From NCBI RefSeq assembly GCF_032854445.1, contig NW_027018065.1, positions 32,454-96,453 of the forward strand: a DNA stretch of 64,000 nucleotides. The letters are read 5' to 3'. This stretch comes from Liolophura sinensis. Lineage: Eukaryota; Mollusca; Polyplacophora; Chitonida; Chitonidae. Position 1 is the stretch's first letter. Every line of letters begins with the position of its first letter. The notes below the pieces were generated by a model. That model had not been told where the DNA came from. It searched no databases and saw only the letters and a list, made by a program, of their open reading frames with translations. The translations under genes and the position numbers were made by a program. Shown here in pieces: positions 37,315 through 50,494 of the stretch.

Positions 37315-40300
37315 TTATGTGCCCTTCGGTAGCCCAGAAGACCTGAAATCTTTGGGCTAAGCCCATTTAACTCACCCAGCAATTGTCTTACTTCTAAGTC
37401 CAAGACAATCTCAATGTCTTTATCTACGTGTAGAAAAACCACACCATTTGTACATAAAAAACACAAGGTACTTGATACAGTCTGCTGTAAAAAGTACAAC
37501 TAAACACTGACCCACATTTATAAGGTGCCAAAAGATGTGGAATTGGGCCAGGCATCGGCAGCTGTTAAAAAATTGCAAATATCACTGGTTTCCATGGAGT
37601 AAGAGCCGTTGCTGGGCACGTGATTATGACATCAATATTCATTGATTTGTCGCTACAGCCAAAAGTATTGGTCGGAGAGCAACGCCGTTTGCACCATTCG
37701 ATTTCTCGTCACAAAATACGTCGGATTAGCCTCTTATCAGCAGCACTGGAACAGTTTTTCCACTTTTGCATTTTTGCCTGGTCTTTTTGTTAATTGAAAT
37801 CGGCTACACTGTACTCTGTACAATCGTGAGTGGTCATTACTATATTCAACTTTTGACTATAAGTTATGTGCCCTTCGGTAGCCCAGAAGACGTCAAATCT
37901 TTGGGCTAAGCCCATTTAACTCACCCAGCAATTGTCTTACTTCTAAGTGCAAGACAATCTCAATGTCTTTATCTACGTGTAGAAAAACCACACCATTTGT
38001 ACATGAAAAACACAAGGTACTTGATACAGTCTGCTGTAAAAAGTACAACTGAACACTGACCCACTTCAGTAAGGTGCCAAAAGATGCGGAATTGAGCCAA
38101 GCATCGGCAGCTGTTGAAAAATTGCAAATTTCTTTGGTTTCCATGGAGTAAGAGCCGTTGCTGGGCAGGTGATTATGACATAAATGATCATTCAATTGTC
38201 GCTACAGCCAAACGTATTGGTCGGAGAGCAACGCGGATTACACCATTCGTTTTCTCGTCACAAAATACGTCGGATTAGTCTCTTACCAGCAGCACTGGAA
38301 CGGGTTTTCCACTTTTGCATTTTTGCCTGGTCTTTTTGTTAATTGAAATCGGCTACACTGTACTCTGTACAATCGCAAGTGGTCATTACTATATTCAACT
38401 TTTGACTATAAGTTATGTGCCCTTCGGTAGCCCAGAAGATCTGAAATCTTTGGGCTAAGCCCATTTAACTCACCCAGCAATTGTCTTACTTCTAAGTGCA
38501 AGACAATCTCAATGTCTTTATCTACGTGTAGAAAAACCACACCATTTGTACATAAAAAACACAAGGTACTTGATACAGTCTGCTGTAAAAAGTACAACTA
38601 AACACTGACCCACATTTATAAGGTGCCAAAAGATGCGGAACTGGGCCAGGCATCGGCAGCTGTTGAAAAATTGCCAATTTCCCTGGTTTCCATGGAGTAA
38701 GAGCCGTTGCTGGGCACGTGATTATGACATCAATATTCATTGATTTGTCGCTACAGCCAAAAGTATTGGTCGGAGAGCAACGCGGTTTGCACCATTCGAT
38801 TTCTCGTCACAAAATACGTCGGATTAGCCTCTTATCAGCAGCACTGGAACAGTTTTTCCACTTTTGCATTTTTGCCTGGTCTTTTTGTTAATTGAAATCG
38901 GCTACACTGTACTATGTACAATCGCGAGGGGTCATTACTATATTTAACTTTTGACTATAAGTTATGTGCCCTTCGGTAGCCCAGAAGACGTCAAATCTTT
39001 GGGCTAAGCCCATTAAACTCACCCAGCAATTGTCTTACTTCTAAGTCCAAGACAATCTCAATGTCTTTATCTACGTGTAGAAAAACCACACCATTTGTAC
39101 ATAAAAAACACAAGGTACTTGATACAGTCTGCTGTAAAAAGTACAACTAAACACTGACCCACATTTATAAGGTGCCAAAAGATGTGGAATTGGGCCAGGC
39201 ATCGGCAGCTGTTAAAAAATTGCAAATATCACTGGTTTCCATGGAGTAAGAGCCGTTGCTGGGCACGTGATTATGACATCAATATTCATTGATTTGTCGC
39301 TACAGCCAAAAGTATTGGTCGGAGAGCAACGCGGTTTGCACCATTCGATTTCTCGTCACAAAATACGTCGGATTAGCCTCTTATCAGCAGCACTGGAACA
39401 GTTTTTCCACTTTTGCATTTTTGCCTGGTCTTTTTGTTAATTGAAATCGGCTACACTGTACTCTGTACAATCGTGAGTGGTCATTACTATATTCAACTTT
39501 TGACTATAAGTTATGTGCCCTTCGGTAGCCCAGAAGACGTCAAATCTTTGGGCTAAGCCCATTTAACTCACCCAGCAATTGTCTTACTTCTAAGTCTAAG
39601 ACAATCTCAATGTCTTTATCTACGTGTAGAAAAACCACACCATTTGTACATGAAAAACACAAGGTACTTGATACAGTCTGCTGTAAAAAGTACAACTGAA
39701 CACTGGCTCACTTCAGTAAGGTGCCAAAAGATGCGGAATTGAGCCAAGCATCGGCAGCTGTTGAAAAATTGCAAATTTCTTTGGTTTCCATGGAGTAAGA
39801 GCCGTTGCTGGGCAGGTGATTATGACATAAATGATCATTCAATTGTCGCTACAGCCAAACGTATTGGTCTGAGAGCAACGCGGATTACACCATTCGATTT
39901 CTCGTCACAAAATACGTCGGATTAGTCTCTTACCAGCAGCACTGGAACGGGTTTTCCACTTTTGCATTTTTGCCTGGTCTTTTTGTTAATTGAAATCGGC
40001 TACACTGTACTCTGTACAATCGCGAGTGGTCATTACTATATTCAACTTTTGACTATAAGTTATGTGCCCTTCGGTAGCCCAGAAGATCTGAAATCTTTGG
40101 GCTAAGCCCATTTAACTCACCCAGCAATTGTCTTACTTCTAAGTGCAAGACAATCTCAATGTCTTTATCTACGTGTAGAAAAACCACACCATTTGTACAT
40201 AAAAAACACAAGGTACTTGATACAGTCTGCTGTAAAAAGTACAACTAAACACTGACCCACATTTATAAGGTGCCAAAAGATGCGGAACTGGGCCAGGCAT

Positions 40301-40608
40301 CGGCAGCTGTTGAAAAATTGCCAATTTCCCTGGTTTCCATGGAGTAAGAGCCGTTGCTGGGCACGTGATTATGACATCAATATTCATTGATTTGTCGCTA
40401 CAGCCAAAAGTATTGGTCGGAGAGCAACGCGGTTTGCACCATTCGATTTCTCGTCACAAAATACGTCGGATTAGCCTCTTATCAGCAGCACTGGAACAGT
40501 TTTTCCACTTTTGCATTTTTGCCTGGTCTTTTTGTTAATTGAAATCGGCTACACTGTACTCTGTACAATCGTGAGTGGTCATTACTATATTCAACTTTTG
40601 ACTATAAG
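37315..40608. repeat. Trimer higher-order repeat, two copies of 1647 bp
   Basis: Units 37315, 37864 and 38413 are repeated as 38962, 39511 and 40060. Shared marks: first member GATGTGGAATTGGG with ATCACTGG; second member GCCAAGCATCGG, TTTCTTTGGTTTCC, GGGCAGGTG and GGAACGGGTTTTCC; third member GATCTGAAATC, GCGGAACTGGG and TTGCCAATTTCCC. The third members end differently (TACTATGTACAATCGCGAGGGG against TACTCTGTACAATCGTGAGTGG), so a later exchange replaced the tail. Confidence 0.85.
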
Positions 40609-41706
40609 TTATGTGCCCTTCGGTAGCCCAGAAGACGTCAAATCTTTGGGCTAAGCCCATTTAACTCACCCAGCAATTGTCTTACTTCTAAGTCTAAGAC
40701 AATCTCAATGTCTTTATCTACGTGTAGAAAAACCACACCATTTGTACATGAAAAACACAAGGTACTTGATACAGTCTGCTGTAAAAAGTACAACTGAACA
40801 CTGACTCACTTCAGTAAGGTGCCAAAAGATGCGGAATTGAGCCAAGCATCGGCAGCTGTTGAAAAATTGCAAATTTCTTTGGTTTCCATGGAGTAAGAGC
40901 CGTTGCTGGGCAGGTGATTATGACATAAATGATCATTCAATTGTCGCTACAGCCAAACGTATTGGTCTGAGAGCAACGCGGATTACACCATTCGATTTCT
41001 CGTCACAAAATACGTCGGATTAGTCTCTTACCAGCAGCACTGGAACGGGTTTTCCACTTTTGCATTTTTGCCTGGTCTTTTTGTTAATTGAAATCGGCTA
41101 CACTGTACTCTGTACAATCGCGAGTGGTCATTACTATATTCAACTTTTGACTATAAGTTATGTGCCCTTCGGTAGCCCAGAAGATCTGAAATCTTTGGGC
41201 TAAGCCCATTTAACTCACCCAGCAATTGTCTTACTTCTAAGTGCAAGACAATCTCAATGTCTTTATCTACGTGTAGAAAAACCACACCATTTGTACATAA
41301 AAAACACAAGGTACTTGATACAGTCTGCTGTAAAAAGTACAACTAAACACTGACCCACATTTATAAGGTGCCAAAAGATGCGGAACTGGGCCAGGCATCG
41401 GCAGCTGTTGAAAAATTGCCAATTTCCCTGGTTTCCATGGAGTAAGAGCCGTTGCTGGGCACGTGATTATGACATCAATATTCATTGATTTGTCGCTACA
41501 GCCAAAAGTATTGGTCGGAGAGCAACGCGGTTTGCACCATTCGATTTCTCGTCACAAAATACGTCGGATTAGCCTCTTATCAGCAGCACTGGAACAGTTT
41601 TTCCACTTTTGCATTTTTGCCTGGTCTTTTTGTTAATTGAAATCGGCTACACTGTACTATGTACAATCGCGAGGGGTCATTACTATATTTAACTTTTGAC
41701 TATAAG
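39511..41706. repeat. Dimer higher-order repeat, two copies of 1098 bp
   Basis: Units 39511+40060 are repeated as 40609+41158. The A members are almost identical (ACTGGCTCAC at 39702 against ACTGACTCAC at 40800). The C members are identical until their tails, where 41158 ends as 38413 does. The dimer is nested in the trimer at 37315-40608, which shows successive duplications in different registers. Confidence 0.85.
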
Positions 41707-42432
41707 TTATGTGCCCTTCGGTAGCCCAGAAGACGTCAAATCTTTGGGCTAAGCCCATTTAACTCACCCAGCAATTGTCTTACTTCTAAGTCCAAGACAA
41801 TCTCAATGTCTTTATCTACGTGTAGAAAAACCACACCATTTGTACGTGAAAAACACAAGGTACTTGATACAGTCTGCTGTAAAAAGTACAACTGACCACA
41901 GACAAACATGAATAAGGTGCCAAAAGATGCGGAATTGAGCCAGGTATCGGCAGCTGTTGAAAAATTGCAAATTTCCCTGGTTTCCATGGAGTAAGAGCCG
42001 TTGCTGGGCACGTGATTATGACATAAATGATCATTCAATTGTCACTACAGCCAAACGTATTGGTCGGAGAGCAACGCGGATTGCACCATTCGATTTCTCG
42101 TCACAAAATACGTCGGATTAGCCTCTTACCAGCAGCACTGGAACAGTTTTTCCACTTTTGCATTTTTGCCTGGTCTTTTTGTTAATTGAAATCGGCTACA
42201 CTGTACTCTGTACAATCGCGACTGGTCATTACTATATTCAACTTTTGACTATAAGTTATGTGCCCTTCGGTAGCCCAGAAGATCTGAAATCTTTGGGCTA
42301 AGCCCATTTAACTCACCCAGCAATTGTCTTACTTCTAAGTCCAAGACAATGTCAATGTCTTTATCTACGTGTAGAAAAAACACACCATTTGTACGTGAAA
42401 AACACAAGGTACTTGATACAGTCTGCTGTAAA

Positions 42433-43680
42433 AAGTACAACAAACACTGACCCACATTTATAAGGTGCCAAAAGATGTGGAATTGGGCCAGGCATCGGCA
42501 GCTGTTAAAAAATTGCAAATTTCCCTGGTTTCCATGGAGTAAGAGCCGTTGCTGGGCACGTGATTATGACATAAATGATCATTCAATTGTCACTACAGCC
42601 AAAAGTATTGGTCGGAGAGCAACGCGGTTTGCACCATTCGATTTCTCGTCACAAAATACGTCGGATTAGCCTCTTACCAGCAGCACTGGAACAGTTTTTC
42701 CACTTTTGCATTTTTACCTGGTCTTTTTGTTAATTGAAATCGGCTACACTGTACTCTGTACAATCGCGACTGGTCATTACTATATTCAACATTTGACTAT
42801 AAGTTATGTGCCCTTCGGTAGCCCAGAAGACGTCAAATCTTTGGGCTAAGCCCATTTAACTCACCCAGCAATTGTCTTACTTCTAAGTGCAAGACAATCT
42901 CAATGTCTTTATCTACGTGTAGAAAAACCACACCATTTGTACGTGAAAAACACAAGGTACTTGATACAGTCTGCTGTAAAAAGTTACAACTGACCACAGA
43001 CCCACATGAATAAGGTGCCAAAAGATGCGGAATTGAGCCAGGCATCGGCAGCTGTTGAAAAATTGCAAATTTCCTTGGTTTCCATGGAGTAAGAGCCGTT
43101 GCTGGGCAGGTAATTATGACATAAATGATCATTCAATTGTCGCTACAGCCAAACGTATTGGTCTGAGAGCAACGCGGATTACACCATTCGATTTCTCGTC
43201 ACAAAATACGTCGGATTAGTCTCTTACCAGCAGCACTGGAACAGGTTTTCCACTTTTGCATTTTTGCCTGGTCTTTTTGTTAATTGAAATCGGCTACACT
43301 GTACTCTGTACAATCGCGACTGGTCATTACTATATTCAACTTTTGACTATAAGTTATGTGCCCTTCGGTAGCCCAGAAGACCTAAAATCTTTGGGCTAAG
43401 CCCATTTAACTCACCCAGCAATTGTCTTACTTCTAAGTGCAAGACAATCACAATGTCTTTATCTACGTGTAGAAAAACCACACCATTTGTACATAAAAAA
43501 CACAAGGTACTTGATACAGTCTGCTGTAAAAAGTACAACTAAACACTGACCCACATTTATAAGGTGCCAAAAGATGCGGATTTGGGCCAGGCATCGGCAG
43601 CTGTTAAATAATTGCAAATTTCCCTGGTTTCCATGGAGTAAGAGCCGTTGCTGGGCACGTGATTATGACATAAATGATCA
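42433..43680. repeat. About 1.25-kb segment duplicated 4 units downstream, first copy
   Basis: This recurs at about 44630-45877, offset 2197 bp. Shared rare marks: GATGTGGAATTGGG with GCAAATTTCCC, CAACATTTGAC (42788 and 44985), AGTTACAAC, AATCACAATG (43448 and 45645), GCGGATTTGGG and GTTAAATAATTG (43605 and 45802). Identity stops near 43680, where one copy continues CACTACAACC and the other GACGCTACATCC. Confidence 0.82.
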
Positions 43681-43689
43681 TTCAATTGT

Positions 43690-44700
43690 CACTACAACCA
43701 AAAGTACTGGTCGGAGAGCAACGCGGTTTGCACCATTCGATTTCTCGTCACAAAATACGTCGGATTAGCCTCTTACCAGCAGCACTGGAACAGTTTTTCC
43801 AGTTTTGCATTTTTACCTGGTCTTTTTGTTAATTGAAATCGGCTACACTGTACTCTGTACAATCGCGACTGGTCATTACTATATTCAACTTTTGACTATA
43901 AGTTATGTGCCCTTCGGTAGCCCAGAAGACCTGAAATCTTTGGGCCAAGCCCATTTAACTCACCCAGCAATTGTCTTACTTCTAAGTCTAAGACAATCTC
44001 AATGTCTTTATCTACGTGTAGAAAAACCACACCATTTGTACGTGAAAAACACAAGGTACTTGATACAGTCTGCTGTAAAAAGTACAACTGACCACAGACC
44101 CACATAAAAAAGGTGCCAAAAGATGCGGAATTGAGCCAGGCATCGGCAGCTGTTGAAAAATTGCAAATTTCCCTGGTTTCCATGGAGTAAGAGCCGTTGC
44201 TGGGCACGTGATTATGACATAAATGATCATTCAATTGTCGCTACAGCCAAACGTATTGGTCGGAGAGCAACGCGGATTGCACCATTCGATTTCTCGTCAC
44301 AAAATACGTCGGATTAGCCTCTTACCAGCAGCAGTGGAACAATTTTTCCAATTTTGCATTTTTGCCTGGTCTTTTTGTTAATTGAAATCGGCTACACTGT
44401 ACTCTGTACAATCGCGACTGGTCATTACTATATTCAACTTTTGACTATAAGTTATGTGCCCTTCGGTAGCCCAGAAGACCTGAAATCTTTGGGCTAAGCC
44501 CATTTAACTCACCCAGCAATTGTCTTACTTCTAAGTCCAAGACAATCTCAATGTCTTTATCTACGTGTAGAAAAACCACACCATTTGTACATAAAAAACA
44601 CAAGGTACTTGATACAGTCTGCTGTAAAAAGTACAACTAAACACTGACCCACATTTATAAGGTGCCAAAAGATGTGGAATTGGGCCAGGCATCGGCAGCT
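43690..44700. repeat. About 1-kb segment duplicated 6 units downstream
   Basis: This recurs at about 46985-47995, offset 3295 bp. Shared marks: AAAGTACTGGTCGGAG (43701 and 46996), TCTAAGACAATC, CACATAAAAAAGG (44101 and 47396) and GCAGCAGTGGAAC. It abuts the 4-unit duplication at 42433-43680, so neighbouring segments were copied to different places. The second copy has extra private substitutions between 47041 and 47525. Confidence 0.78.
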
Positions 44701-47700
44701 GTTAAAAAATTGCAAATTTCCCTGGTTTCCATGGAGTAAGAGCCGTTGCTGGGCACGTGATTATGACATAAATGATCATTCAATTGTCACTACAGCCAAA
44801 AGTATTGGTCGGAGAGCAACGCGGTTTGCACCATTCGATTTCTCGTCACAAAATACGTCGGATTAGCCTCTTACCAGCAGCACTGGAACAGTTTTTCCAC
44901 TTTTGCATTTTTACCTGGTCTTTTTGTTAATTGAAATCGGCTACACTGTACTCTGTACAATCGCGACTGGTCATTACTATATTCAACATTTGACTATAAG
45001 TTATGTGCCCTTCGGTAGCCCAGAAGACGTCAAATCTTTGGGCTAAGCCCATTTAACTCACCCAGCAATTGTCTTACTTCTAAGTGCAAGACAATCTCAA
45101 TGTCTTTATCTACGTGTAGAAAAACCACACCATTTGTACGTGAAAAACACAAGGTACTTGATACAGTCTGCTGTAAAAAGTTACAACTGACCACAGACCC
45201 ACATGAATAAGGTGCCAAAAGATGCGGAATTGAGCCAGGCATCGGCAGCTGTTGAAAAATTGCAAATTTCCTTGGTTTCCATGGAGTAAGAGCCGTTGCT
45301 GGGCAGGTGATTATGACATAAATGATCATTCAATTGTCGCTACAGCCAAACGTATTGGTCTGAGAGCAACGCGGATTACACCATTCGATTTCTCGTCACA
45401 AAATACGTCGGATTAGTCTCTTACCAGCAGCACTGGAACAGGTTTTCCACTTTTGCATTTTTGCCTGGTCTTTTTGTTAATTGAAATCGGCTACACTGTA
45501 CTCTGTACAATCGCGACTGGTCATTACTATATTCAACTTTTGACTATAAGTTATGTGCCCTTCGGTAGCCCAGAAGACCTAAAATCTTTGGGCTAAGCCC
45601 ATTTAACTCACCCAGCAATTGTCTTACTTCTAAGTGCAAGACAATCACAATGTCTTTATCTACGTGTAGAAAAACCACACCATTTGTACATAAAAAACAC
45701 AAGGTACTTGATACAGTCTGCTGTAAAAAGTACAACTAAACACTGACCCACATTTATAAGGTGCCAAAAGATGCGGATTTGGGCCAGGCATCGGCAGCTG
45801 TTAAATAATTGCAAATTTCCCTGGTTTCCATGGAGTAAGAGCCGTTGCTGGGCACGTGATTATGACATAAATGATCATTTAATTGACGCTACATCCAAAA
45901 GTATTGGTCGGAGAGCAACGCGGTTTGCACCATTCGATTTCTCGTCACAAAATACGTCGGATTAGCCTCTTATCAGCAGCACTGGAACAGTTTTTCCACT
46001 TTTGCATTTTTGCCTGGTCTTTTTGTTAATTGAAATCGGCTACACTGTACTATGTACAATCGCGAGTGGTCATTACTATATTCAACTTTTGACTATAAGT
46101 TATGTGCCCTTCGGTAGCCCAGAAGACGTCAAATCTTTGGGCTAAGCCCATTTAACTCACCCAGCAATTGTCTTACTTCTAAGTGCAAGACAATGTCAAT
46201 GTCTTTATCTACGTGTAGAAAAACCACACCATTTGTACGTGAAAAACACAAGGTACTTGATACAGTCTGCTGTAAAAAGTACAACTAAACACTGACCCAC
46301 TTCAGTAAGGTGCCAAAAGATGCGGAATTGAGCCAGGCATCGGCAGCTGTTAAAAAATTGTAAAGTTCCCTGGTTTCCATGGAGTAAGAGCCGTTGCTGG
46401 GCACGTGATTATGACATAAATGATCATTCAATTGTCGCTACAGCCAAAAGTATTGGTCGGAGACCAACGCGGTTTGCACCATTCGATTTCTCGTCACAAA
46501 ATACGTCGGATTAGCCTCTTACCAGCAGCACTGGAACAGTTTTTCCACTTTTGCATTTTTACCTGGTCTTTTTGTTAATTGAAATCGGCTACACTGTACT
46601 CTGTACAATCGCGACTGGTCATTACTATATTCAACTTTTGACTATAAGTTATGTGCCCTTCGGTAGCCCAGAAGACGTCAAATCTTTGGGCTAAGCCCAT
46701 TTAACTCACCCAGCAATTGTCTTACTTCTAAGGGCAAGACAATCTCAATGTCTTTATCTACGTGTAGAAAAACCACACCATTTGTACATGAAAAACACAA
46801 GGTACTTGATACAGTCTGCTGTAAAAAGTACAACTGAACACTGACTCACTTCAGTAAGGTGCCAAAAGATGCGGAATTGAGCCAGGCATCGGCAGCTGTT
46901 GAAAAATTGCAAATTTCCCTGGTTTCCATGGAGTAAGAGCCGTTGCTGGGCACGTGATTATGACATAAATGATCATTCAATTGTCACTACAGCCAAAAGT
47001 ACTGGTCGGAGAGCAACGCGGTTTGCACCATTCGATTTCTCGGCCTAAAATACGTCGGATTAGCCTCTTACCAGCAGCACTGGAACAGTTTTTCCAGTTT
47101 TGCATTTTTACCTGGTCTTTTTGTTAATTGAAATCGGCTACACTGTACTCTGTACAATCGCGACTGGTCATTACTATATTCAACTTTTGACTATAAGTTA
47201 TGTGCCCTTCGGTAGCTCAGAAGACCTGAAATCTTTGGGCCAAGCCCATTTAACTCACCCAGCAATTGTCTTACTTCTAAGTCTAAGACAATCTCAATGT
47301 CTTTATCTACGTGTTGAAAAACCACACCATTTGTACGTGAAAAACACAAGGTACTTGATACCGTCTGCTGTAAATAGTACAACTGACCACAGACCCACAT
47401 AAAAAAGGTGCCAAAAGATGCGGAATTGAGCCAGGCATCGGCAGCTGTTGAAAAATTGCAAATTTCCCTGGTTTCCATGGATTAAGAGCCGTTGCTGGGC
47501 ACGTGATTATGACATAAATGATCATTTAATTGTCGCTACAGCCAAACGTATTGGTCGGAGAGCAACGCGGATTGCACCATTCGATTTCTCGTCACAAAAT
47601 ACGTCGGATTAGCCTCTTACCAGCAGCAGTGGAACAATTTTTCCAATTTTGCATTTTTGCCTGGTCTTTTTGTTAATTGAAATCGGCTACACTGTACTCT

Positions 47701-50494
47701 GTACAATCGCGACTGGTCATTACTATATTCAACTTTTGACTATAAGTTATGTGCCCTTCGGTAGCCCAGAAGACCTGAAATCTTTGGGCTAAGCCCATTT
47801 AACTCACCCAGCAATTGTCTTACTTCTAAGTCCAAGACAATCTCAATGTCTTTATCTACGTGTAGAAAAACCACACCATTTGTACATAAAAAACACAAGG
47901 TACTTGATACAGTCTGCTGTAAAAAGTACAACTAAACACTGACCCACATTTATAAGGTGCCAAAAGATGTGGAATTGGGCCAGGCATCGGCAGCTGTTAA
48001 AAAATTGCAAATATCACTGGTTTCCATGGAGTAAGAGCCGTTGCTGGGCACGTGATTATGGCATCAATATTCATTGATTTGTCGCTACAGCCAAAAGTAT
48101 TGGTCGGAGAGCAACGCGGTTTGCACCATTCGATTTCTCGTCACAAAATACGTCGGATTAGCCTCTTATCAGCAGCACTGGAACAGTTTTTCCACTTTTG
48201 CATTTTTCCCTGGTCTTTTTGTTAATTGAAATCGGCTACACTGTACTATGTACAATCGCGACTGGTCATTACTATATTTAACTTTTGACTATAAGTTATG
48301 TGCCCTTCGGTAGCCCAGAAGACGTCAAATCTTTGGGCTAAGCCCATTTAACTCACCCAGCAATTGTCTTACTTCTAAGTGCAAGACAATCTCAATGTCT
48401 TTATCTACGTGTAGAAAAACCACACCATTTGTACATGAAAAACACAAGGTACTTGATACAGTCTGCTGTAAAAAGTACAACAGAACACTGACTCACTTCA
48501 GTAAGGTGCCAAAAGATGCGGAATTGAGCCAGGCATCGGCAGCTGTTGAAAAATTGCAAATTTCCTTGGTTTCCATGGAGTAAGAGCCGTTGCTGGGCAT
48601 GTGATTATGACATAAATGATCATTCAATTGTCACTACAGCCAAAAGTACTGGTAGGAGAGCAACGCGGTCTGCACCATTCGATTTCTCGTCACAAAATAC
48701 GTCGGATTAGCCTCTTACCAGCAGCACTGAAACAGTTTTTCCAGTTTTCCAAATTTACCTGGTCTTTTTGTTAATTGAAATCGGCTACACTGTACTCTGT
48801 ACAATCGCGACTGGTCATTACTATATTCAACTTTTGACTATAAGTTATGTGCCCTTCGGTAGCCCAGAAGACCTGAAATCTTTGGGCCAAGCCCATTTAA
48901 CTCACCCAGCAATTATCTTACTTCTAACTCCAAGACAATCTCAATGTCTTTATCTACGTGTAGAAAAAACACACCATTTGTACGTGAAAAACACAAGGTA
49001 CTTGATACAGTCTGCTGTAAAAAGTACAACTGACCACAGACCCACATGAATAAGGTGCCAAAAGATGCGGAATTGAGCCAGGCATCGGCAGCTGTTGAAA
49101 AATTGCAAATTTCCCTGGTTTCCATGGATTAAGAGCCGTTGCTGGGCACGTGATTATGACATAAATGATCATTCAATTGTCGCTACAGCCAAACGTATTG
49201 GTCTGAGAGCAACGCGGATTACAAGATTCGATTTCTCGTCACAAAATACGTCGGATTAGTCTCTTACCAGCAGCACTGGAACAGTTTTTCCAGTTTTTTG
49301 CATTTTTGCCTGGTCTTTTTGTTAATTGAAATCGGCTACACTGTACTCTGTACAATCGCGACTGGTCATTACTATATTCAACTTTTCACTATAAGTTATG
49401 TGCCCTTCGGTAGCCCAGAAGACCTGAAATCTTTGGGCTAAGCCCATTTAACTCACCCAGCAATTGTCTTACTTCTAAGTGCAAGACAATGTCAATGTCT
49501 TTATCTACGTGTAGAAAAACCACACCATTTGTACGTGAAAAACACAAGGTACTTGATACAGTCTGCTGTAAAAAGTTACAACTGACCACAGACCCACATG
49601 AATAAGGTGCCAAAAGATGCGGAATTGAGCCAGGCATCGGCAGCTGTTGAAAAATTGCAAATTTCCCTGGTTTCCATGGAGTAAGAGCCGTTGCTGGGCA
49701 GGTGATTATGACATAAATGATCATTCAATTGTCGCTACAGCCAAACGTATTGGTCTGAGAGCAACGCGGATTACACCATTCGATTTCTCGTCACAAAATA
49801 CGTCGGATTAGTCTCTTACCAGCAGCACTGGAACAGGTTTTCCACTTTTGCATTTTTGCCTGGTCTTTTTGTTAATTGAAATCGGCTACACTGTACTATG
49901 TACAATCGCGAGGGGTCATTACTATATTTAACTTTTGACTATAAGTTATGTGCCCTTCGGTAGCCCAGAAGACGTCAAATCTTTGGGCTAAGCCCATTTA
50001 ACTCACCCAGCAATTGTCTTACTTCTAAGTGCAAGACAATGTCAATGTCTTTATCTACGTGTAGAAAAACCACACCATTTGTACGTGAAAAACACAAGGT
50101 ACTTGATACAGTCTGCTGTAAAAAGTACAACTAAACACTGACCCACTTAAGTAAGGTGCCAAAAGATGCGGAATTGAGCCAGGCATCGGCAGCTGTTAAA
50201 AAATTGTAAAGTTCCCTGGTTTCCATGGAGTAAGAGCCGTTGCTGGGCACGTGATTATGACATAAATGATCATTCAATTGTCGCTACAGCCAAAAGTGTT
50301 GGTCGGAGAGCAACGCGGTTTGCACCATTCGATTTCTCGTCACAAAATACGTCGGATTAGCCTCTTACCAGCAGCACTGGAACAGTTTTTCCACTTTTGC
50401 ATTTTTACCTGGTCTTTTTGTTAATTGAAATCGGCTACACTGTACTCTGTACAATCGCGACTGGTCATTACTATATTCAACTTTTGACTATAAG

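Larger units (their letters stand above)
37315..50494. repeat. Array block 6: 24 units with nested duplications
   Basis: Unit starts and types: 37315 C, 37864 A, 38413 C, 38962 C, 39511 A, 40060 C, 40609 A, 41158 C, 41707 B, 42256 C, 42804 B, 43354 C, 43903 B, 44452 C, 45001 B, 45551 C, 46100 A, 46649 A, 47198 B, 47747 C, 48296 A, 48845 B, 49396 B, 49946 A. From 41707 to 46099 the families alternate B-C. A cluster of private substitutions lies at 47041-47525. No gene is supported here. Confidence 0.9.
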
